Assembly (NCBI RefSeq): GCF_963576615.1
Contig: NC_088708.1
Location: forward strand, 66,814,672-66,878,671
Reading direction: 5' to 3'
DNA: 64,000 bases
Source: Watersipora subatra
Taxonomy: Eukaryota > Bryozoa > Gymnolaemata > Cheilostomatida > Watersiporidae
Made by a program: the position numbers and the translations under genes. A model generated the notes under the pieces. The model was not told where the DNA came from, did no database searches, and saw nothing but the letters and a program-made list of their open reading frames with translations. Positions within the stretch are counted from its first letter, which is position 1. Each line of letters opens with the position of its first letter. Of this stretch, positions 57,501 to 64,000 are shown in pieces.

Positions 57501-60500
57501 TCACCTGACAGGAATTGTGGAAAAGGAAAACAAGAGTGAAGTGTTCATACCATATAAAATAGTGGTCACGTTTTTGTTTTCAGTCGAGTTCATGCACCAG
57601 TATTTGTGAAATCATTTGCTAATGTTTCAATTGCCAAGCATCCATTAAATATCTTCTGCTTGTACTTAAATTTCTATGTACAGTTAGTTTCATTAACAAA
57701 CAAAAAACTGCTAACATGGTGTTTGTGAAACTAAACGCATTATTAACTTTAGCGAGCAGAGTTTTACAATTTTCATATATACTGTCAAACCTCTATTTGA
57801 ATGCCATCTCTATTTGAATGTCACCTCTATTTGAACGCCACTTTGATATCGCTCGACCGAAAAAAGGAGGGCAAAATATAGGTGACATTTGCTTCACCCA
57901 TAAAAGGGTTAAATTTATCTTCCCAAAATTCTGACGAGCCATTTGAAAAATACAACGCCAGCCTTTATTTGAACGTTGCCTCCAATTGACCGCCACTATA
58001 GAGGAAGGGTTGAAAAATAGAGCGTCATGGTGTTCAGTTATTAAAGGTTTTATGGTACATATATAGCTAGTGTTTTTGTAACTAGAATTATTTTACCAGT
58101 AGGCTTGCAGTGGCACATTCTAAGGCATACAGGTCTACTTCAATTTGTTTTTGCTATCTTCAAATATTGGTTTCAGTAGAGAACGATTAGTTCTATACTA
58201 AGTATAGTGGTTGTCTTTAGATTGCAGTACAGTTTTATCAGTAGAACAAAGTACAGCAGAGTACAATTAGTTATGCGTCTAGTATAATGGTTGTTTGTAG
58301 ATTACGCTCCAGTTTTACCAGAGGAACAAAGCTACCTGGACTCTCGGTGATGACACAGTGCCTTGGGAAGACTGGTTGGTCAGTGTCAACCTTGTAACTA
58401 GGAATACTGAGAGAGGTGAAAGCATATCTAGTCTTATTTGATGTAACTCGGCATATGCTGACATGTCAGAAAGGAATGTAGCTGTAATTTTGCCGAGATT
58501 GTTGGAGTTTGGTTTTATTACTAGTTAAACTCAGCGATAAACTGTTTTGTGTATCGGTTCTTGACGATTAACTATCAAAATGTAAACATTAGGATAGGAA
58601 GGTTCCTCACTGAGGTTTCAGCTTCCATCACACTCTGATTCAGCAATATGAACTCAGTTTTGCATCAAACTAATGTTTCTTGCTTTAAACCTTAAACTAT
58701 ATTTTCTCATCTCATACAATTTTTGTTTTGTCTGTTTATTCACACAACTAAAGTGTTTCAATTCATTGCGCATGAAGCATTTTTGTTTTGCATTTTAATT
58801 TCATGTAGAAGAAACGGTCTAGTCGTGAAGTGAATCCATTCCGATATTTGCTTCATATGTCAAAATTGTCGAATGCTGAAGAAGATATTCTTATGAGAAA
58901 CTTAGTTGTGTTTATCTTGTTTAAGAACCAAAAATCACCAATAAATATTTCAAGTAGTTAGATATAGCATTAAAGCAAGTGGATTCTATAAATTATGTAA
59001 AACTAAATTTATACTTAATTTATATGTAAAAATTAAATTAATAAAGTAAAAGACAATAACAAGAATTTTTATTATTAGGTTAGCCGAATGCCCGCGTTGC
59101 ACGGGTGTTAAAAACAATTTATAAACAGTGGTGGGTATTGTAGTCGTCGGCCATAAGCCTGGCATATTGTCAATTACTAATTTGAGTACACTACTATCTG
59201 TATTGCTAAACTTACTAATAAAAGCCGTGAGAGCAAGCTTTAGAGCGTTGCGTAATCCAGAGTGCTATGCATATTTTAGCCGACATAAAGACTCATATCG
59301 CCTAATTAATTCATCGCATCTTGCTTAGCTCAATTGGTAAGGTATTCGCCTGGTGAATGGGAGGTTCTGAGATCAAACCCAGCACGAAGTGGATCGTTCA
59401 TTCCTAGATTTTAATAGCTATTGCTGCACACACTGAACGACGGCCATTGAAATTTATATACATAGATAATTTTGGAGACATGTGAACAGAACTGTTGTTC
59501 GACAATGCATATGTAAGGTTGGTGGTAGATTGAGTGGTAAAAATAGATGGTATAATTTGCTCCAACTTGCACTAGCTCAAGACAGATATAATGTTAAATT
59601 AACTTAGTTTATATATTTGTTTCAAATTTTTTGTTTCATTTCTATTTCTTCTGGTGTCTTTTACATTTGCTTATATAGCTTATAAAACAAACATGTATTG
59701 AAAAAAATTTCATTTTGTATGCAAATTATATCCCAATACCTCAAAACAAATATTTGACCAAATTTAATGTCACTTGTCAACCAGTTCGCATGTGCAGATG
59801 ATCGTATGTCGAGTTTCATATATTTTTTGTAAATGCGTGATCTGATGTTTGTCACTTAGTGACATTAACATTGGCATGCTTATATGGGTTCGGTATCACT
59901 AGTGGTTCCCTCATGCTGATTATACTTATTCCAACTCATTTAGCTTCCTAACATTAAAATCATTTTCAAGTAAGGATGGTTTATATTTCAACTAGGGATG
60001 GTTTATATTTCAACTAGGGATGGTTTATATTTCAACTAGGGATGGTTTATATTTCAACTAGGGATGGTTTATATTTCAACAAGAGATGGTTTATATTTCA
60101 ACTAGGGATGGTTTATATTTCAACTAGGGATGGTTTATATTTCAACTACGGATGGTTTATATTTCAACAAGAGATGGTTTATATTTCAACTAGGAATGGG
60201 TTATATTTCAACTAGGGATGGGTTATATTTCAACTAAGGATGGGTTATATTTCAACAAGGATGGTATATATTTCAATTTAAGGGCGGTTTATATTTCAAC
60301 TAGGGATGGTTTATATTTCAACTAACTATAATTTATATTTCAATTAGGGATATGGTTTATATTTCAGCTAAGGATGGTTTATATTTCAACTAAGGATGGT
60401 TCATATTTCAACAAGGATGGTTTATATTTCAACTAGGGATGGTTTATATTTCAACTAGGGATGGTTTATATTTCAACAAGAGATGGTTTATATTTCAACA

Positions 60501-61523
60501 AGGGATGGTTTATATTTCAACTAGGGATGGTTTATATTTCAACTACGGATGTTTATATTTCAACTAAGGATGATTTATAGTTCAACTAATGATGGGTTAT
60601 ATTTCAACTAAGGATGGTATATATTTCAATTTAAGGGCGGTTTATATTTCAACTAGGGATGGTTTATATTTCAACTAGGGATGGTTTATAGTTCAACTAG
60701 GGATGGTTTATATTTCAACTAGGGATGGTTTATATTTCAACAAGAGATGGTTTATATTTCAACTAGGGATGGTTTATATTTCAACAAGGGATGGTTTATA
60801 TTTCAACTACGGATGGTTTATATTTCAACAAGGGATGGTTTATATTTCAACTCGGGATGGTTTATATTTCAACAAGGGATGGTTTATATTTCAGCTAAGG
60901 ATGGTTTATATTTCAGCTAAGGATGGTTTATATTTCAACTAAGGATGGTTTATATTTCAACTAGGGATGGTTTATATTTCAACTAAGGATGGTTTATATT
61001 TCAACTAGGGATGGTTTATATTTCAACTAGGGATGGTTTATATTTCAACAAGAGATGGTTTATATTTCAGCTAGGGATGGTTTATATTTCAACTAAGGAT
61101 AGTTTATATTTCAACTCGGGATGGTTTATATTTCAACAAGGGATGGTTTATATTTCAACTAAGGATGGTTTATATTTCAACTAAGGATGGTTTATATTTC
61201 AACTAGGAATGGTTTATATTTCAACTAGGGATGGTTTATATTTCAACTTGGGTTGGTTTATATTTCAACTATGGATGGTTTATATTTCCTACTGAGAAAC
61301 AAGTTTTTCATGATTGCGTTTCATCATCTGGATGAAGTTAACTGTATTTGTAGGTCGACAGACAATGCTTGAAAGACTTAGCGATGATATGAGAGAGATC
61401 ATTTTCACCATTATACAAATAACCAACAATGATGATTTTTACACGCCTAAGGATCCAAAACAGGAAGATATGGATAGTGTTTTTGATACATCATTTGAAG
61501 AGTTCCAGTCATATTTGTTTAAG
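51564..61523 (+). CDS. ATG101: ATG101, autophagy-related protein 101 (last exon not seen)
   Basis: Exons 55817-55853, 56113-56153, 56287-56370, 57194-57310, 58301-58415 and 61354-61523 have GT-AG borders and join in phase. Exon 51564-51596 (MNHIRHPLKTL, GTTAGT donor, phase 0) is a tentative first exon that fits the MN start and length of the family. The protein keeps VEGHQIEEAV, then GSYSIGTVGYEDVDCD, then QFYQRNKATW and VFDTSFEEFQSYLFK, matching ATG101 throughout its HORMA fold. ATG101 pairs with ATG13 in the ULK1 complex that starts autophagosome formation. About 199 of roughly 218 residues are visible; the final exon is probably beyond the window. The WF finger reads W-T-L instead of W-P-F. 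Intron 1 carries a complete LTR element and intron 6 a 1.3-kb satellite. Confidence 0.93.
51879..52112 (-). repeat. 3' LTR (234 bp)
   Basis: Matches 55071-55307, with 8-bp terminal inverted repeats TGTTGTAT / ATACAACA. Most differences from the other LTR lie in the first 80 bases, including a small indel near CTCACATGTACTGATGTG. Confidence 0.95.
52301..53296 (-). pseudogene. Unrecognised 3' ORF of the LTR element, in place of pol
   Basis: Two ORFs, 52772-53296 and 52301-52762, lie in one frame and are split by a single TAG. The start (LGIAELRQLKLFAV) resembles the segment that follows protease in gypsy-type polyproteins. The rest is not polymerase: it is charged, with a coiled-coil-like Glu/Lys/Arg stretch around the TAG, and ends in a Gly/Ser-rich, low-complexity tail. 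No known domain was identified. It may be a captured host fragment or a structural extension of the gag-protease product. Confidence 0.6.
53287..54645 (-). pseudogene. Gag with zinc knuckles and aspartic protease, interrupted by stops
   Basis: One reading frame runs through three segments separated by in-frame TGA codons: 54142-54645 (gag capsid-like domain), 53551-53901 with its upstream extension (basic, Arg/Ser/Asp-rich region and zinc knuckles), and 53287-53535 (protease). The second knuckle is a full CX2CX3GHX4C. The first has Trp in place of its last Cys. The protease active-site motif reads D-T-E where D-T-G is expected. After the protease the frame ends at TAG, and the sequence goes on in another frame. 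The two TGA codons may be decayed CGA codons; readthrough is the less likely alternative. Structural and processing proteins of the element; as written it would probably be inactive. Confidence 0.85.
55071..55307 (-). repeat. 5' LTR (237 bp)
   Basis: Partner of 51879-52112. In element orientation it is the upstream LTR and should carry its promoter. Confidence 0.95.
56724..56804. repeat. Two adjacent hairpins in ATG101 intron 4
   Basis: At 56760-56804, GTATCTAGCGCACAGGGTGT plus C and its exact reverse complement flank a 3-base TTC loop. Just upstream, GAACACTAAAGC and GCTTAGTGTTC form a weaker stem. Confidence 0.93.
58835..59100 (+). repeat. Dispersed repeat copies in ATG101 intron 6
   Basis: 58835-58985 resembles 38890-39065. 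The stretch at 59080-59110 has GAATGCCCGCGTTGCACGGG, a variant of the terminal word of repeat R. Confidence 0.5.
59318..59460 (+). mobile_element. tRNA-like SINE fragment
   Basis: A tRNA-like core starts GCTTAGCTCAATTGGTAAGG, then ATTCGCCTGGTGAAT and GAGATCAAACCC. It ends near AAATTTATATACATAGATA. The acceptor stem does not pair properly, so it is called a SINE and not a tRNA gene. Confidence 0.5.
59968..61292. repeat. 22-bp satellite, about 60 copies
   Basis: The unit is GGGATGGTTTATATTTCAAC plus TA, with common variants CAAGAGAT, CTAAGGAT and CAAGGGAT. It fills the end of ATG101 intron 6 and stops about 60 bp before the exon at 61354. Confidence 0.96.
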
Positions 61524-61574
61524 GTAAACAATGGTCCACAGGCTAATATCTTCTGCCTGGTTTCTGTCGTTTAT

Positions 61575-62215
61575 GTTATACATCTGTCTCGAAGTTAAGT
61601 ACTGCCCACAGTACGTACTGCATACAGTATATAGTAATATTACATCTTGCAGATCATAACCACTAAATACACTAAAGTTGCTGAAGGTAACTATAGTTAC
61701 TAAGGTTAACATATTGTTTTGTTCCTAATTTTTAATATGTACAGTGGGTATGGAAAATTTTGATGATTTTTACCAGGGGGTGTTTGCATTAGATAATTAC
61801 TATGGGTTTCTATACCACTCTATACGACATTTTCACCTTGCGATGCCAACACTGAAACAAATTAAAATCGTAATTACATACCAAATAATTTTTTATTGTA
61901 ATTGTAGCAAAACAGACTATTTAGCCATTACTTGCTAATTATTTCACATTTACATTTAAACACCTTTACAGTTGTTTTTTTTCTCTTAATTTATTTCAAC
62001 AAAACACTTTTTCATGATATGAAGTTTAAAAGTTATAGTTGTTTGAAAACCTTTGCAGTTGCTCTTTCTCTAAATTTTTTTGAACTGCACAAGACACTTT
62101 TCTCATGATATTTAGTCTGAAAGTTAGTATGGTAACTGTTGTTACATATTTCATAAAAATAAATTTTCTGTATCTAAAGACTTTTTTATTACCCGGGCAA
62201 CATCGGGCATTCAAC
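61575..62215 (-). repeat. Dispersed repeat R, copy 4
   Basis: Close match to 33585-34140: TAACTATAGTTACTAAGGTT and TTAGCCATTACTTGCTAATT on the plus strand, ending at the terminal word TTGCCCGGGTAATAAAAAAG on the minus strand. In the 3' part of ATG101. Confidence 0.85.
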
Positions 62216-62660
62216 TAGTAATATTTTAAATACTGTGTATATATTTCATCTGCGCAATTCTCTCCAAGGTGCTAGAACAATATTGTCTGTGTTACATTCT
62301 GAGACGCGATTGTTTGCTTTTATACATTGTAGGTATATATACATGCATAAAACTAAAAGGATCTGAAGCTCATATGACTGTATGCAAAAACACATTGAGT
62401 AGCTTAAAGATAAAAGCCAGCTATATATAATACAACAATTTAATGGGTTTATATCACAGTATTGCAAATCAAGTGCTTGTTTGAATGCCTGCACTTTGAC
62501 ACAAGCTCGTTTCGTGAGTTTAAACTTGCAAGCTCAGGTTTGTATAGAATGAAGTACTTCTCCCAAATGCACAAATTACAGCATTTACTGGTCTTATTGT
62601 AGCTACTTGCTTTCTTCAATACTCTCCACTTGATGTCATACTGGATGGACCGATCTTTAA

Positions 62661-63536
62661 AGGTTGACTTGCAATAAAATTTACATTACAGTTATTTGGT
62701 ATCAAAAGATTCACCATGTCTTACTCTGTTGTGTTGTAGATGCCAAATATGTGAAAATGTGATTACAAGCTCTTAAAAGCTTAAAAACGAAAAGCCGCTG
62801 TAGATTGGAATCTCTTTATTTCGATGACGTAGCCATGAAATTTGGTTCCTGTCTTGTCACGTGATGTTCTCACGTGAATTGAAAGGCCAATAAAAAGCTC
62901 AATATAAAACTTATCGTAGCGCTAGTTTATGACAAACACTTTGGGTTTACCGAAGGCCCCGTATCAAATATAGATGCTCACTACTTTACAGTTTTGTTTC
63001 GGTTTGGTCTAATCGGCAAGTCGTAATCTAATCATGTGACCCAATACTTCGCAAATAATTTCTGCAGCACTTTTCGATTATCACAAGTGACCAACAGGCT
63101 CGTCATGATTATCAGACAATGATATGTACTACTTCAAGCTAAGGCTAAAAAATTAAACGAATTTTTACGGTAAGTTATAAGATATCAGTGCTAAAAGTGA
63201 CAGCATTACGATGACGATAAAACAGACGCGTAAGAACAATAGACATAGTTTTATTGAATGCGTGAAGTATATTTGTGAAAATATTTCGACGAATAAGGTT
63301 GCATGAAAGTCTAAACAGAAACCATCTCTCACAACTACATCGCATTTGAGCCATTTTGGAAAGGGAATCCAAACTACGGCGGTCTCGTGTGGCTGCGATT
63401 TTCTGTTCGTTTTTTAGCTTTTAAGAGCTTGTAATCACCTTTCCACATATTTGGCCCCTACAACACAACAGAGTAAGACATGGTGAATCTTTTGATACCA
63501 AATAACTGTAATGTGAATTTTGTTGCAAGTCAACCT
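62661..63536. mobile_element. TTAA-flanked foldback element (MITE), about 876 bp
   Basis: Inverted arms of about 170 bp: left from AGGTTGACTTGCAATAAAAT, right ending TTTTGTTGCAAGTCAACCT. Both carry TTTGGTATCAAAAGATTCAC or its complement. TTAA flanks both ends (62657-62660 and 63537-63540). No coding capacity in the centre. Confidence 0.88.
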
Positions 63537-63540
63537 TTAA

Positions 63541-64000
63541 GCTGCCATATATAACTACTTAGCTCTGTTCTAGTGAACTGCAACCTCCTTCTTAATCAGT
63601 ATATATGTAGTTATATATTCAGCAGACGCTCCTAAAACATAAATCTCCATCACGTAAATTTTACATGATCTAAAGAATTCATGTAAAATCTTTGCTTCAC
63701 ATTACGTAGGAAACACCGTATAACGTAGCGTGTCGAGTCAGTGCAAGTTCTCAAGTTCGATTTGAATAGCTATAGTCTCATAGTTAGCTTTAAAAATATC
63801 AGCGTCGTATTGGTGTTGCAAAAATATAACTATGAAGCAAGTTTGTAACTAACTTTGGAATTGTCTACTCAACAAAAACTTGACTAATGATACTAACAAG
63901 TAAGCTCTGTAGTTTCCAGCTTTTTATAGCGTTAGTGTTAGCAGAAAGACGCAGAACAGTGTAATTTACCAACAATATTTATGTACTAGAGTTATGAGAG
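63541..64000. other. Terminal stretch, nothing recognised
   Basis: No exon matching the missing ATG101 C-terminus was found up to the window edge. Confidence 0.4.

Noticed and set aside
59318..59390. Possible genuine tRNA gene
   Set aside because: A and B boxes are present but the acceptor stem does not pair and the B box is degenerate; it fits a SINE.
59968..61292. CRISPR-like regular repeats (also the 20-, 21-, 35-, 36-, 45- and 49-bp arrays)
   Set aside because: Units are contiguous with no unique spacers, in a eukaryotic genome with spliced genes.

Overview
This window is nuclear DNA from an animal: AT-rich, with long introns, GT-AG splicing and many minisatellites. The mix of a UPF2 orthologue, an ATG101 orthologue, a type II membrane sulfotransferase and a secreted plant-type haem peroxidase fits a marine invertebrate, most likely a lophotrochozoan such as a bryozoan or mollusc. 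The species cannot be fixed from sequence alone. All gene models below were built by hand from splice signals, reading phase and protein resemblance.

Layout. (1) 88-5294, minus: a secreted beta-propeller-like protein, partial, running off the left edge, with 45-bp and 20-bp minisatellites in its gene body. (2) 5.3-8.9 kb: no recognised gene, with a 35-bp satellite. (3) 8941-15229, plus: a seven-exon haem peroxidase whose introns hold tRNA-derived SINEs and a 21-bp satellite. (4) 16327-17546, minus: a two-exon HNK-1/chondroitin-type sulfotransferase, tail-to-tail with the peroxidase. (5) 18-27 kb: gene-poor, with a duplicated TA microsatellite block, a transposase-like fragment and a 1.4-kb array of 36-bp units. 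(6) 27358-50000, minus: a complete UPF2 gene, 25 exons joining exactly in phase to 1225 codons, plus one possible 49-nt cassette exon. Its introns hold SINEs, arrays grown from SINE ends, a TTAA-flanked foldback element, dispersed repeats and a possible nested exon. (7) 50001-51563: divergent promoter interval. (8) 51564-61523, plus: ATG101, missing its last exon; the first exon is tentative. Intron 1 holds a complete LTR element (51879-55307) with gag and protease but no reverse transcriptase, and intron 6 holds a 22-bp satellite. (9) 61.6-64 kb: dispersed repeat and a second TTAA foldback element.

The genes do not form a functional cluster. UPF2 acts in nonsense-mediated mRNA decay, ATG101 in autophagy initiation, the sulfotransferase in Golgi glycan sulfation, and the peroxidase probably in secreted peroxide chemistry. 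The most unusual content is repetitive: a gag-protease-only LTR element with an unrecognised 3' ORF, separate tandem expansion of the head and tail of one SINE family, several near-perfect hairpins in introns, and a candidate internal first exon in UPF2 intron 15.
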